Notes: generated by a model not told the origin, from the letters alone. Counted from the first letter of the stretch, positions 16,038 through 26,912 are shown. The stretch: DNA of 64,000 nucleotides from Holdemanella biformis DSM 3989 (GCF_000156655.1 NZ_DS996846.1:89884-153883); one strand, 5' to 3'. A program made the numbers and translations.

Positions 16038-17585
16038 TTAACAAGCTTTTCTTTTATCACGAATGAAGCTTACAGCAACTCCAAATACTAATAGAATAGC
16101 TACACCTGCAAACACGATAACACCTGCTCCACCTGTTGATGGTAGTAGTGATCCTGTACTGTTCTCGATATCGATAATTTTATCTTCTTCATTAGCATTA
16201 TCCTTAGAGATAGTCCAATTATTTACATCAGCATCTGAGCTCTTAGTGATTTTAATTACGACTGGTGCTGTCAACTTATTGAATCCATCTGGTGCCTTTG
16301 TCTCTACTAAATAGTATGTTCCTTCTGCAAGACCATTAACGCGAAGGTTATATCCTTTCCCTGCAATATCATTTACTGATTCAAATTCAGTGACAGAAGA
16401 AGTTGAATCTACTACATAGTTTCCTTTGTTTCCTGAAACTGTAATTGCATTTTGACCTTTATCAGCATCATCTTTAGTTTTATAAAGGCTGAATTTTGCA
16501 CCTGCTAACTTTTCATCAGTTCCAGATTTTTTCTTTAAGATATCTAATGGATAAGTAGGTGTTTTAGCTTCACTAGGTGTAGTTGTTGTTGTTTCACCTG
16601 GTTTATTACCATATTCTAATTGAGCCTTATTCTTTTCTGTTACAACGGCACCCTTATTTACTTTTGCGTAATAAGTAACAGTGAATTCTTTTCCTTTGTT
16701 GTTTTCTTGGTTAGCTTTTACCCATGTAGATAAGTCTAAACTCATTTTTTTGTTGTTTGTGGAATCAAGAGTAGCTGTTATAGGTGCTATATTAGCATCA
16801 GTACCATCAGTAAATGCAACTTTAACATTTACAGCATTTCCTGTAACAGAAGTACCATTTTCATCATTCACAAAATCTAAACCATTTGACAATTCATCGT
16901 GAATAACATATTGATATTGATATTGATCATATCCTGTTGTATCTGGAATAGAACCTGTAACTGTATATTTAACTACTTGTCCAATTGACACAGTATCTCT
17001 ATCAGCAGTTTTAGTGATGCTAGGAGCTTCTGTTTTCAATTCAACTTTACTTGTTGTTGCATCTACTGTAACTAAAGAAGATTGAATTTCTTTTCCACCT
17101 GTAACATAAACTAAATAATAACCAGCAGCTAATCCTGTAAATTTATAACTAGTAACATCTCCTAATTTTCCAGAATTTGTTGTTGCAGCTAAACTATTTT
17201 GTAAAGCATATGCAGTAAAGTCATTAGCGAATTTTTGTACTTTGGCATTATTGCTTTCACCTAAAGCTGTAACAGCTTGTACAATTTGTTCATTTGTAGA
17301 ATTTTCAGGAATGCTTAATACTGATGCTAAAGTTGATTTATAACTTTCATTTACTGTATACGCATAGTTTTTTGCTGTTCCTGAAGTTGTTGTACTGTCA
17401 GATTCAGTTACATCAAACAATTTATATAGATTAATTGTTTGATCCTTCAAAGTTTGTGTCGGTTCCCCAGACTTTACACTTACTGTAAGTGTACAATTTT
17501 GTTCTGCAGCAAATGCTGTAACTGTCATAGTCATCATCATGATGGCTGTCAGCATGGCTGCCGCTAATTTTTTAATTCTTTTCAT
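16038..17585 (-). CDS. Major pilin, LPXTG-anchored, isopeptide type
   Basis: 515 residues. The signal peptide is 1-27 (TVTAFAAEQ). An N-terminal fimbrial domain is followed by a central isopeptide D2-type domain (SITKTADRDTVSIGQVVKYTVTG) and a Cna-B domain. The pilin-motif position is TYPLDILKKKSGT with candidate linking lysines. The E-box is YYLVETKAPDGF. The cell-wall signal is LPSTGGAG, followed by a hydrophobic segment and RDKRKAC. The order adhesin, major pilin, sortase and minor pilin is that of sortase-assembled Gram-positive pili. AAAAGGAG precedes the start. The many Thr/Ser/Asn residues and intramolecular bond motifs fit the shaft subunit. Confidence 0.93.
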   Translation of the reverse strand: MKRIKKLAAAMLTAIMMMTMTVTAFAAEQNCTLTVSVKSGEPTQTLKDQTINLYKLFDVTESDSTTTSGTAKNYAYTVNESYKSTLASVLSIPENSTNEQIVQAVTALGESNNAKVQKFANDFTAYALQNSLAATTNSGKLGDVTSYKFTGLAAGYYLVYVTGGKEIQSSLVTVDATTSKVELKTEAPSITKTADRDTVSIGQVVKYTVTGSIPDTTGYDQYQYQYVIHDELSNGLDFVNDENGTSVTGNAVNVKVAFTDGTDANIAPITATLDSTNNKKMSLDLSTWVKANQENNKGKEFTVTYYAKVNKGAVVTEKNKAQLEYGNKPGETTTTTPSEAKTPTYPLDILKKKSGTDEKLAGAKFSLYKTKDDADKGQNAITVSGNKGNYVVDSTSSVTEFESVNDIAGKGYNLRVNGLAEGTYYLVETKAPDGFNKLTAPVVIKITKSSDADVNNWTISKDNANEEDKIIDIENSTGSLLPSTGGAGVIVFAGVAILLVFGVAVSFIRDKRKAC

Positions 17586-17615
17586 TTTTTTACTCCTTTT
17601 CTTTGAATCGAATTT

Positions 17616-20600
17616 CTATAGCTTTTCTGCAAGCTGATTTTTCTTGTTTCTTTTTTTACCAGTAACAAGATAAATCGCTAAAAGCAGAAGACCTATCAAA
17701 TAAATTAAGTATCTTCCATTACCACCTGTATCAGGTAATCCTGGGAAGTGTTTGTTGGTTATTGTTAACGTAAATCCATCTTTCGATGTTTCTGTCGTAT
17801 AACCCTTTACTTCCGCTTCTGTAACGGAATACTTGTAATAATGTATGGTTTTGCCATCTTCATCTGTCTTGTAAGCTGGTAATCCTTTGATTACTTCCTT
17901 CCAAGTCGATTTATTGGCATCACCCTTTATTTCGTAACTCTCATATCCTGGAACGGTTTCAGTTTTATCCTCACCATTTTCTTTCCAAGCACGAGAAATT
18001 GTTACCTTAATACTTTTTGGTCTTAACTTGCTAAAATTATTCAAGTCTTTCCAGACCTTATTGATTGTTAATTTTATTTTCTTATCACAAGGATCTTGTG
18101 ACTCTGAAGGTTCAGGTGTGTCACTTTCTCCTGTGTTTAAATTTGTTTTTGTATCTGACATCAATACAGCTTTCGCATCAGATTCATATGCATTTAAATC
18201 TACTTTTTCTGAACCACTCGAATTCGTAATCTGAGCATTTTGTAAAGCATCATACTTATCAACTGGCTTCATATGTCCTAATGTATAGATGTTCCAGCCT
18301 GTTGAAGCATCCTTTGAATACTTCATATTTAATATTGTTGTATTCTTTTTAATTTTATCTAATGCCTTATCTAACTTTCTATAGATACGATAGTTATTTT
18401 TCTCTCCCTCAACATTTGCCTTTGTATTAAATGCATATACTGAATCGAGTTTACTATTTCCACTGAAAGGTCCAATTAGATTAGAAGTACCGCGAACAAC
18501 ATCACATAAATACATATCATTATTTTGTAGTAAGCCTTCGTTGTTGAATCCGACAAAGCCTCCACTCATACCTTTATTACCAGAACCATCTTTATCATTA
18601 TCAGCACCGCCGCCAAAGACATCATAGCCAGAACTTATTCCGTAAACTTGACTGCCCGTAATCTTTGTACGATTGGCCTTAATCAAACTTACACTGATAT
18701 TCGATTTTGCATCGTTGTCATTTAAAAGACCATTTTCATCGCATGGAAGCTTAATCGAAGAATCTCCAATTGTTATGATTGCAAAATCTGTTTGTTGGTC
18801 ATTATCCTTTGATTTTTTAGATAGTCCAACAGAAATATCCAATCCAAGTAAGTTTACATGAAGTAAATTTCCCTTATATAATGCTTCTACTTTAACGATT
18901 CCTAAATTGATTTTCAATAAATCTAAATCTTGAATCTTATCCAAATATAGTGCTTTTACAAGTCGGTTAAGAACTGCAAACAATACATTTACAGGACCAG
19001 AATCTAGTTTTGCATCTGCCAAATACGCAAAGCTAGTCTTTCCTACAAATCCACCCGCAATTTCATTGGATGCGACTTGTTTTAAGCCAAGAGAAGAATT
19101 ACTACTATCTCCAGCTGTACAATTTGACATTCTAGCTAGGTTTGCATAGCCAATAAAGCCTCCGGCAATCGGTTGTTCTCCACCCGTACTTTGAACAGTA
19201 TAGCCACCATTGATTCCTGTAACTGTAGAATCATCAATGTGAGAGCCGAAGACATCCATGACTCCTAAAGCACCACCTAAAAGCTGGCCAGTATTGTTGC
19301 CAAGAACATCAATCTTATCTGCTCCAACAACTCCACTCTTACCAGAATATCCGACAAAGCCACCAACACTATTCAGACCTCGAACATTACTTAAGTTCGT
19401 TACTGTACTGTTTTTAACTGATCCATTTAATAGTGAACCACCAAAACCTCCAGCCGTTCCACTATATGTAACCTCATTATTCTGACCATACTTATTAGCA
19501 ACATTTGCACTAACGCTAAGACCTGCATCTTTACTTCCACTTACATTTCCGTTATATACATAGCTTCTAAATGCATCCAGTACGTCTGCTCGACCTAGTT
19601 TTAAAAGTTTATCCAATAAAGACGTTTCACTACCTGCACTGATATTTGCAACACCTGCTACATCTGCAATTCCAAAACATCCACCAGCATATTCACCAGC
19701 CACTACAGAACGAATATTTTGGGCAGTAACACCAGCTAAAGCTTCTTCTTTTTTACCAAGTACGGTTCCTTCAAGCATTCCTGCAAATCCACCAACAGCT
19801 TTGGCATAAGAAGTGTTTTTGCCTCCACCATCATAAGCTCCATTGACGATAACACCCCAGTCATTCCATGATTCAACATCTGCATAACGGATAGTTGCGA
19901 CTGTTGCATTTAAGACTTTAATAAGATCTGTAGGTGTATTTAATAAAGTACCTAGTAACTTACTTAACAATCCTTCACCACGAACAGGATCTACTGTAGC
20001 CACACTACCAGGTTTTGAACTACCTACAAAGCCTCCAACATAACTTTTACCATCTACTCGTTTAAGCTTTGTGACCTTACAACGCAATGTGTCATCACCC
20101 CAGATTTGTCCACCAATCAGTTTTCCAACATAGCCACCCGCATATCCAAGTAATTCCTTATCATTTATTCCATTTGATTGAACCGTTAGACCACTTTGAT
20201 AGCCTTCGACTGAAGATTGTTGAATTACTGGTACAAATACATTTAATACGTCAAGCATCTGACTCAGCGGTAATTTCAATCCTAAAATGTCTACACCACC
20301 AAGATTAGCAGCACCACCATTGATCATTTCTCCGGCAAAACCACCAGCACAACGAATTCCTTTAACTAACTTAGTATCGTGAGCCTGACCATTTGTTATA
20401 GTTCCTGTTAACATGGAACCCACATAGCCACCAGCTGCACCACCATTTGAAAGAATCGTTTCATCCTGATAGTTACTTCTTCCAGCTACAACATTGTAGC
20501 CATATACATATTGGCCAATGATTTCATTTAATTTTTCTTGGCTCTCTACTTTTCCAATCTGAGCCAAATCACTACCATAGCCACTATACTTACCAACATG

Positions 20601-23600
20601 TTCAACCCATGAATTCCATGTGTTTAAATCCACTAAAGCAAGAGGTCCATAAACAGCTGTGTTTTCTTCAGTTGGATAAACAACACTTAATGCCCCTAAG
20701 ATGTTATCAACTTTTACTAAGTCCCATAATAGAGATAAGCTTCCAGCACTTGCCGTATCTGCCGATTCCATTAAACCAGTAAATCCACCCGCAATCTCTT
20801 CTCCGTAAACAGATCGAATACGAACAGCCTTACAAGTACTTATTGGTCCAGTGTAATTTTGACCCTTCCATGTCTCTGTATTATTTCCCCAGATATGACC
20901 GCCTTCATTATGACCAGCATAACCACCAGCCATACCTCTTTGAGTTGTTGTAGTAGAAATTGCATCTGCACGAACTGCACCACCACAAGGAATACAAGTC
21001 GTAGAACTATTTCGAATCGTAGGAACAAAATCCTGCGCTAAAGAAGCAAGTGTTTCTTTAGTCTTAACAAGACCCTCTAAAATAGATGTTTCACCTAATA
21101 CATTTGCCACACTACCTGGCTGTAAATCTCCAACATAACCACCAGCTGTAATCTGACCAATAATATATGAGAAGTTATAAGAATTTGAATTCTGAATATG
21201 ACCGCCAGAAATCTTTCCGGCAAATCCACCAGCATCTCCTAATACATCATCTGCAGAAGCATCAGAAGCTGTATTTTCCCATGAAGCTTTAACTGCAAAT
21301 CCTCCAGGACCTCCAGTAACATCAGAATGTTCTATTGTAGAAACTACAACATTTAATGCATCAAATACATCATTAAGACCAATCGCCGTACCTAAAACAC
21401 TCAAGCCTTTTCCAACCGAAGCAGCAGAGCCAATATTCATATAACCAATATATCCACCGGCATATCTAGCTCCTGTTACTGCATATGTACTGTTGTTATC
21501 AAAATAGGTAGGTGCCTTATCAATCTCTAAATTATCTGGAGCTTTTACTTTTGTATTTTTTAAATTTGTTACATCACAATGACTAACTTGAACTCCACTG
21601 CCATAGCCAATAAAGCCACCTGCACTACCAGAATTTGTATCATCTGATTTAATTTTATTAGCCGTAACTGTAAATCCATTATCAGATTTAACTCCTGCAT
21701 ATTCAATAATTGGAACATATGCATTGATCAAGTTAACAAGATCTCCAATATTTATATTTAAACCATTAATATTTCCTAGAACACTAATACCTTTACCAGC
21801 ATCCGCCAAAGCGCCAGAATAAACATTTCCGCCAAAGCCCCCCGCATAACTTTGACCATTTACAGAATCTAAGTTGTATACTGCATAATAATCATTTTCC
21901 CCACGAGCACTATTATCCACTGTTCCACTTTGGAAATCCGCTGCAAAACCACCAGCAACATCCGCGGTAACACTTCCTCCATTCACAAAGGAAACGGTGC
22001 AATTTGTATATTTAGGAATCAAATATCCTACAGCACTTACTAATCTATTAGCCTCAATCAATGATTTAATTGAAGTATCATCGGCAACCTCTGCCAGGCC
22101 ACCTGTTTTTGAAATAGCCACAAATCCAGAAGCATAACCACCATTATCTGCAGCCTGTACAGATTTAAGATTTGACACATGAGAATTTTCTACTTTTGTA
22201 CTTCCACTTTTTGCGATAAAACCAGAAGCACTATAATCTCGAACCGACTCACCTTCACGAGAACCCTTTGCGTGTACCGTAAATCCATTTGTGACTCCAT
22301 TCACATTTACATTATTAATCTTAACTTCGATAGCTTGTCCTAAAGAAAGCAAATGATTCAATTTCAATACATGATTCAAACCTAATAGGTTAACAGTTAA
22401 TCCACCATCTGTTCCAGCCAAATCGCCAGGACCAGAAAGACCAATAAATCCACCAACATAGTTATTACCTTCAACTGAATTAAGATTATCAATCTTTACA
22501 GTTTGAATTGAACCACCAAGCGCATCACCAAAACTACCGCCAACACGCTCATTTCCTTCAATTCTTAAATCATTGCCACTTATATAAACATTGTCTACAG
22601 TAAACGCAAGATAAGATGCAACGCCAAGCGTAGTATTTAATAATCCAGCAACACTAGCTGTACCCATCGAGCCAGCAATACCGCCAACATAATCATTTCC
22701 TGTTATATTTGATAATCCGGTCAAAGATACACCAAGTACGGAAACAGAACCAACATCATAAACATTATTTTTCCAATATGATATTTTCTGTAAATTATCT
22801 TTATTAGATTGTGCTATATATGCACCATTACCTCGACCTGTAATACCACCAACATAATCTTTACCACTCACTGTAAGTGAAGCATTCATTGAACATCCTA
22901 AGATATGTGATGGATTTACACCAGCTAAAGAAAGTAAGGATGAAGTGGCTCCTGGATTACTACTTATCAGTTGTACAACAAGATCAACTACACCACCAAG
23001 CAAGTTATCCTTTGTATCAGCTTTACCTAAGTCAGCTGCCCATCCAAGCGATGCAATACCGGCAAAACCACCAGCATAATTTCCAGAAGCTGTTACAGTG
23101 AGTGCATTATCCGATTTAACATTACAATTGACAGTTGATGCATTGGCCAATCCACCGGCAAAACCACCAATATAACTTTCACCAGAAACAGACACAACTG
23201 CATTATTTAATGAACAATTTAGAAGTAAACTTTCCGTATTCATCTTAGGAAGTTTTGTCTGTATATCCAATGCCCCTGATAGTGTTCCTTCAATCACATC
23301 ATCACGAGCTAGACCAACAAAGCCACCTACAAAATTCTTTCCACCAATTGTATTCGTGCCACCTGTTACAGAACAACTCTCTACAATAGCACCCTTTTGC
23401 ATGCCAATAAATCCACCGGCATATTCTTTATCGGATGCTGTTGAAATCGTTAAACCATTTACATTACAATTCACTATCTTCGGATTGATATATCCTGTTG
23501 GAATTAACTTTCCTAAAGGAATTGCGTTCCCTAATAGAATCTTAATTAAATCACCTAAGCCTAAACCTGGGATGACATTTAAAATATTTGTTAATAATTT

Positions 23601-25430
23601 AACCAAATCCCCTAAAGCATTCGATAATCCATCGTATTGAGTTGAACCAACGGCATATCCAACAAAACCACCTGTATAGCCATTCACATTTTTTACATTT
23701 GCATTATTGACTTCAATATTTGAAAATTCAACCTGTCCTTCAACTCGCCCAGCAATTGCTCCAGTTGATAAAGCTGTAGGATCTTTTTTACGTGCATCTA
23801 AAACATCACCTAATGTTTTGCCTAAATCAATTTTCACTTGACCAAAAGTTAAAATAAATGTTAACCCACTCAACAATCCACCCAATAACTTTCCTAGAGT
23901 ATTTGTAAGTGTACTTACTAATGTAGATGGATAATATGTTTCATTGGTTGTTGTATGAACTTTTAGATTATCAAATTGAATATTCGATACTTTAACTAAA
24001 CCTTTGCTTAGACCGATATCCTTTTCACTTACTTCACTTGAAATTGTGGAAAAGAACCCAACCCCCATTTGTTCACCAACATTAATCTTAGTTGATTGAT
24101 TTACAGTTACATTTGATAACACTGGTTTATCAGTTGTATTTAAAACACCATCTTTCCAAAGTCCATCTTTTTCTGCAGATTTAGCACCAATCATTGTGCC
24201 TTGGAAAGTAAGTGGAGTCCAATCTGAACTACTTAAATCAATATCACGGAATATAATATAATTTCCATTCGGAGAATACGTTAACTGTTTCTTTTCTCCA
24301 GAAGCTGCATATTTGATATCTAAGTCTGGATCAATTTTTCCTGTCTCTTGATCAACACCGCACTGACCTCTCATATGAATAGAACTTTCACTACTTATAC
24401 TTTTATTTGTATCTAAAACAGTTCCAAATATGAAATCTTGTTTTCCGTTCTGTTCCTTCTTCAAGTCGGCATCGCCACCATACAACATGATAGGCTTGCG
24501 TTGCGTATCTGTATCAATTTTCCATGTAAGTCCATCTTTATATGCTTGATATACCGCACCATTCACAGGAACATATTTATCATTTTTCTTTACACCTATT
24601 GCTCTTAACTGTTCTTCATTACCAATTAAGATATAGGTTTTACCATCTATTTTCTTTGTAATTTGGCCCTTAAAATCACGACCCTCAGTATCTGTTGTTG
24701 CAGGATTTATGCTTAACTGATCCGCAATCAATTCAGGTTTGTCTGAACTGAAGTTCTTTGAAAGGACATAATTATGATTTTTACTATAAGTTAAATAATC
24801 TTTGTCTTCTCCATTTGGATAGATCATTTGTCCCATACCAAACTGTGGTGCATCATAATCCAATGACATTACAGGCTCTTTATCTGAATCTTCTTGATTC
24901 AATACCATTAATTGATACGGATTATAAATATAGATTGTATCTGTTTTCTTATCATATAAAGTAGGAGTTTCATCTTCTTTGATTGCTTCTCCCTCTATCT
25001 TTCCTGTAAAGTCATCCTTTACATTCCAAATTGATTTTGTATCCATTTTGATTTCATTCATCAATAGATACTGAGCTTCCTTACCATAAGTAAGCTGAGT
25101 TCCTTTATTTACTACAATGTCTCCAGTTCCAATATCCCCATCTTTATCTTTTGTATAGACAAAGGCATCTGAACCTATTTGTTTCAATTGATCATAATTG
25201 TAAATAAGAATTTTTCCATCTTTATAATATTCATCCAATTTTTCTGTTGTTTGTGGAACATCCTGCACTTCCTGTACTTCACTTGTTTCTGGAGTTGTTT
25301 CTTGTACAACCTCTTCTGTAGGAGTATCCTCTGTTTCTTCAGCACTTACCATATGAATCTGTGTTATAAAGGTAGTCATGCAAAGAATGCATACAAGAAA
25401 ATTGGATGTTAACTTTCTTATCCTTCTCAT
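17616..25430 (-). CDS. Giant LPXTG adhesin with GLUG-type repeats (pilus tip candidate)
   Basis: 2604 residues. A signal peptide (1-30) precedes a region with repeated YNYDQLKQIG-like segments (about 70-290). About 2000 residues follow that are dominated by repeats of the form YVGGFVGxxxxG, matching the GLUG motif, interspersed with hydrophobic stretches such as LGKLLGGLLSGLTF. A Cna-B domain (KLTINKVWKDLNN, about 2465-2560) precedes the sorting signal LPDTGGNG, membrane segment and basic tail. It is probably the tip adhesin of the pilus: its gene precedes the major pilin and it carries the same type of sorting signal. The reading frame is open throughout, unusual for a gene this repetitive. 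The ligand is unknown. Confidence 0.88.
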   Translation of the reverse strand: MRRIRKLTSNFLVCILCMTTFITQIHMVSAEETEDTPTEEVVQETTPETSEVQEVQDVPQTTEKLDEYYKDGKILIYNYDQLKQIGSDAFVYTKDKDGDIGTGDIVVNKGTQLTYGKEAQYLLMNEIKMDTKSIWNVKDDFTGKIEGEAIKEDETPTLYDKKTDTIYIYNPYQLMVLNQEDSDKEPVMSLDYDAPQFGMGQMIYPNGEDKDYLTYSKNHNYVLSKNFSSDKPELIADQLSINPATTDTEGRDFKGQITKKIDGKTYILIGNEEQLRAIGVKKNDKYVPVNGAVYQAYKDGLTWKIDTDTQRKPIMLYGGDADLKKEQNGKQDFIFGTVLDTNKSISSESSIHMRGQCGVDQETGKIDPDLDIKYAASGEKKQLTYSPNGNYIIFRDIDLSSSDWTPLTFQGTMIGAKSAEKDGLWKDGVLNTTDKPVLSNVTVNQSTKINVGEQMGVGFFSTISSEVSEKDIGLSKGLVKVSNIQFDNLKVHTTTNETYYPSTLVSTLTNTLGKLLGGLLSGLTFILTFGQVKIDLGKTLGDVLDARKKDPTALSTGAIAGRVEGQVEFSNIEVNNANVKNVNGYTGGFVGYAVGSTQYDGLSNALGDLVKLLTNILNVIPGLGLGDLIKILLGNAIPLGKLIPTGYINPKIVNCNVNGLTISTASDKEYAGGFIGMQKGAIVESCSVTGGTNTIGGKNFVGGFVGLARDDVIEGTLSGALDIQTKLPKMNTESLLLNCSLNNAVVSVSGESYIGGFAGGLANASTVNCNVKSDNALTVTASGNYAGGFAGIASLGWAADLGKADTKDNLLGGVVDLVVQLISSNPGATSSLLSLAGVNPSHILGCSMNASLTVSGKDYVGGITGRGNGAYIAQSNKDNLQKISYWKNNVYDVGSVSVLGVSLTGLSNITGNDYVGGIAGSMGTASVAGLLNTTLGVASYLAFTVDNVYISGNDLRIEGNERVGGSFGDALGGSIQTVKIDNLNSVEGNNYVGGFIGLSGPGDLAGTDGGLTVNLLGLNHVLKLNHLLSLGQAIEVKINNVNVNGVTNGFTVHAKGSREGESVRDYSASGFIAKSGSTKVENSHVSNLKSVQAADNGGYASGFVAISKTGGLAEVADDTSIKSLIEANRLVSAVGYLIPKYTNCTVSFVNGGSVTADVAGGFAADFQSGTVDNSARGENDYYAVYNLDSVNGQSYAGGFGGNVYSGALADAGKGISVLGNINGLNINIGDLVNLINAYVPIIEYAGVKSDNGFTVTANKIKSDDTNSGSAGGFIGYGSGVQVSHCDVTNLKNTKVKAPDNLEIDKAPTYFDNNSTYAVTGARYAGGYIGYMNIGSAASVGKGLSVLGTAIGLNDVFDALNVVVSTIEHSDVTGGPGGFAVKASWENTASDASADDVLGDAGGFAGKISGGHIQNSNSYNFSYIIGQITAGGYVGDLQPGSVANVLGETSILEGLVKTKETLASLAQDFVPTIRNSSTTCIPCGGAVRADAISTTTTQRGMAGGYAGHNEGGHIWGNNTETWKGQNYTGPISTCKAVRIRSVYGEEIAGGFTGLMESADTASAGSLSLLWDLVKVDNILGALSVVYPTEENTAVYGPLALVDLNTWNSWVEHVGKYSGYGSDLAQIGKVESQEKLNEIIGQYVYGYNVVAGRSNYQDETILSNGGAAGGYVGSMLTGTITNGQAHDTKLVKGIRCAGGFAGEMINGGAANLGGVDILGLKLPLSQMLDVLNVFVPVIQQSSVEGYQSGLTVQSNGINDKELLGYAGGYVGKLIGGQIWGDDTLRCKVTKLKRVDGKSYVGGFVGSSKPGSVATVDPVRGEGLLSKLLGTLLNTPTDLIKVLNATVATIRYADVESWNDWGVIVNGAYDGGGKNTSYAKAVGGFAGMLEGTVLGKKEEALAGVTAQNIRSVVAGEYAGGCFGIADVAGVANISAGSETSLLDKLLKLGRADVLDAFRSYVYNGNVSGSKDAGLSVSANVANKYGQNNEVTYSGTAGGFGGSLLNGSVKNSTVTNLSNVRGLNSVGGFVGYSGKSGVVGADKIDVLGNNTGQLLGGALGVMDVFGSHIDDSTVTGINGGYTVQSTGGEQPIAGGFIGYANLARMSNCTAGDSSNSSLGLKQVASNEIAGGFVGKTSFAYLADAKLDSGPVNVLFAVLNRLVKALYLDKIQDLDLLKINLGIVKVEALYKGNLLHVNLLGLDISVGLSKKSKDNDQQTDFAIITIGDSSIKLPCDENGLLNDNDAKSNISVSLIKANRTKITGSQVYGISSGYDVFGGGADNDKDGSGNKGMSGGFVGFNNEGLLQNNDMYLCDVVRGTSNLIGPFSGNSKLDSVYAFNTKANVEGEKNNYRIYRKLDKALDKIKKNTTILNMKYSKDASTGWNIYTLGHMKPVDKYDALQNAQITNSSGSEKVDLNAYESDAKAVLMSDTKTNLNTGESDTPEPSESQDPCDKKIKLTINKVWKDLNNFSKLRPKSIKVTISRAWKENGEDKTETVPGYESYEIKGDANKSTWKEVIKGLPAYKTDEDGKTIHYYKYSVTEAEVKGYTTETSKDGFTLTITNKHFPGLPDTGGNGRYLIYLIGLLLLAIYLVTGKKRNKKNQLAEKL

Positions 25431-26869
25431 ACAGCTTCCCTCTCACTTCTTTTTATCCAATTGTTTTGGCTTGAAACCTTTTTAAAACAATGAAGCAGTT
25501 CGTCTGAAAACTTGCCACATTCACCATTCAAAATCATTTGCACTGCTTGGTCATGTTCTAGCTTTTTCTTATATGGACGAACACTAAGAAGAGCATCATA
25601 GGCATCTACTAAACCTACGACTTGCGCACTCAAAGGGATATCTTCACCCTTTAATCCATCAGGATATCCTGTACCATCATACCTTTCATGATGATGTCTA
25701 CAGATTTCATAACTATATTGATTCAATTTTTCTGTTGTTAATCCTTTTGGAAATCTCTGCGTCATTTCAGCACCAACCAAAGGATGCTGCTTTACAATAT
25801 CCATCTCTTCCTTTGTTAGCTTTCCTGGCTTATTCAAGATTTCAATTGGAACACGAACCTTACCAATATCATGAATAGGAGCTAAATGAGTCACGATTTC
25901 AATATCTTCGTCTGTAATTCCATATTTTGGATAATCCTTTTGAAGCTGAAGATACATCTGTTGCGTATAAAAACTAATATCATCGTGATATTCTTTATCC
26001 ACTACATTATTATGATTTAATACCGCTACTAAAAGAGTTACCATGTCCCAATATTGCTTCAACATGACCTTCTCTTTATTTCTTAATTCCTGTTCCATAC
26101 TTACAATGGTATTTTGGAAAATCTTATTATTATGCAATGTGATTATCGCCTTATGATTGTCAGTATCCACATATTTCTTGGCTTCCATCCAAATATAAGA
26201 ATCCTTGTTCAATCTACGATATGGAAGATCTTCTTCTATACAAGAATCCACTTTCTTTAGTTCATTCAACAATAAGAAAGATTCAATCTTTTCTTGATCC
26301 GATTCAAAGACAAACCGATTGACATAGTTTTTTATAAATTCATCATAACTATCTATAATCTCAGATTGGTCATACACATCCTGATTGTGTGAATATACAC
26401 ACTCATAGCTGTTCTTCTTTAGATTGACTTTTAGTACAACATAGAAACGCCCAAAATATTCATCTTTACCTGGACGAATCAAATCTGATACCTTAATATT
26501 TTCTAATTTATTATTATATGTATTTTGTACATCCAATAAGACCTTGTGTACTCTACAATGATTTACGGCATTTCTAGAACAAAAACCATCTCGTTCTAAA
26601 CAACGGTTGATAGCCATTGTTTCTTCCATACAAGAAATGATTTCCTTTAAAGAAATATCCTCTGCTCTTTTGGCAAGAGTATATCCACCCTTTACACCTT
26701 CACAGGCTACTATAATATTGGCGTCTTTTAATTTTTTTGCGATCTTAGGAATATACGTTGTTGCAATGTATAGCTGCTTTGATAACTCAGAAGTAGAAAT
26801 CATCCCATTATGCGTTGCTAAATAACATACAATTCGTATCGCATAATCAGTCGAACTCTTCAGCTGCAT
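25427..26869 (-). CDS. Rrf2-type DNA-binding domain fused to HD-GYP domain
   Basis: 480 residues. Residues 1-110 are a complete Rrf2 regulator: MQLKSSTDYAIRIVCYLATH, the wing EGVKGGYTLAKR, and cysteines C90, C97 and C105 in the position where IscR/NsrR hold a 2Fe-2S cluster. Residues about 130-235 look PAS-like. Residues about 265-465 are an HD-GYP phosphodiesterase domain with HDIGKV (H333-D334) and HHHERYDGTGYPDG (392-405), the motifs associated with c-di-GMP hydrolysis. The gene overlaps the giant adhesin by 4 nt and is first in the pilus operon. One protein may therefore sense redox or NO, bind its own operon and lower c-di-GMP. I know of no standard family with this architecture. Confidence 0.88.
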   Translation of the reverse strand: MQLKSSTDYAIRIVCYLATHNGMISTSELSKQLYIATTYIPKIAKKLKDANIIVACEGVKGGYTLAKRAEDISLKEIISCMEETMAINRCLERDGFCSRNAVNHCRVHKVLLDVQNTYNNKLENIKVSDLIRPGKDEYFGRFYVVLKVNLKKNSYECVYSHNQDVYDQSEIIDSYDEFIKNYVNRFVFESDQEKIESFLLLNELKKVDSCIEEDLPYRRLNKDSYIWMEAKKYVDTDNHKAIITLHNNKIFQNTIVSMEQELRNKEKVMLKQYWDMVTLLVAVLNHNNVVDKEYHDDISFYTQQMYLQLQKDYPKYGITDEDIEIVTHLAPIHDIGKVRVPIEILNKPGKLTKEEMDIVKQHPLVGAEMTQRFPKGLTTEKLNQYSYEICRHHHERYDGTGYPDGLKGEDIPLSAQVVGLVDAYDALLSVRPYKKKLEHDQAVQMILNGECGKFSDELLHCFKKVSSQNNWIKRSEREAV

Positions 26870-26888
26870 TGCTTTACCTCGCTTTAAC

Positions 26889-26912
26889 TAAACTCTATAC
26901 AGTCCTAGTTTA
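26889..26912 (-). promoter_or_regulatory. Candidate Rrf2 operator
   Basis: Imperfect 24-bp dyad with arms TAAACT/AGTTTA, 20 bp upstream of the Rrf2-HD-GYP start. Rrf2 proteins bind dyads of this size and frequently autoregulate. No firm promoter boxes could be set beside it. Confidence 0.35.

Noticed and set aside
18028-24964. Many 60-95 codon ORFs antisense to the giant adhesin
   Set aside because: They follow the repeat period of the coding strand and lack ribosome-binding sites; they are composition artefacts.
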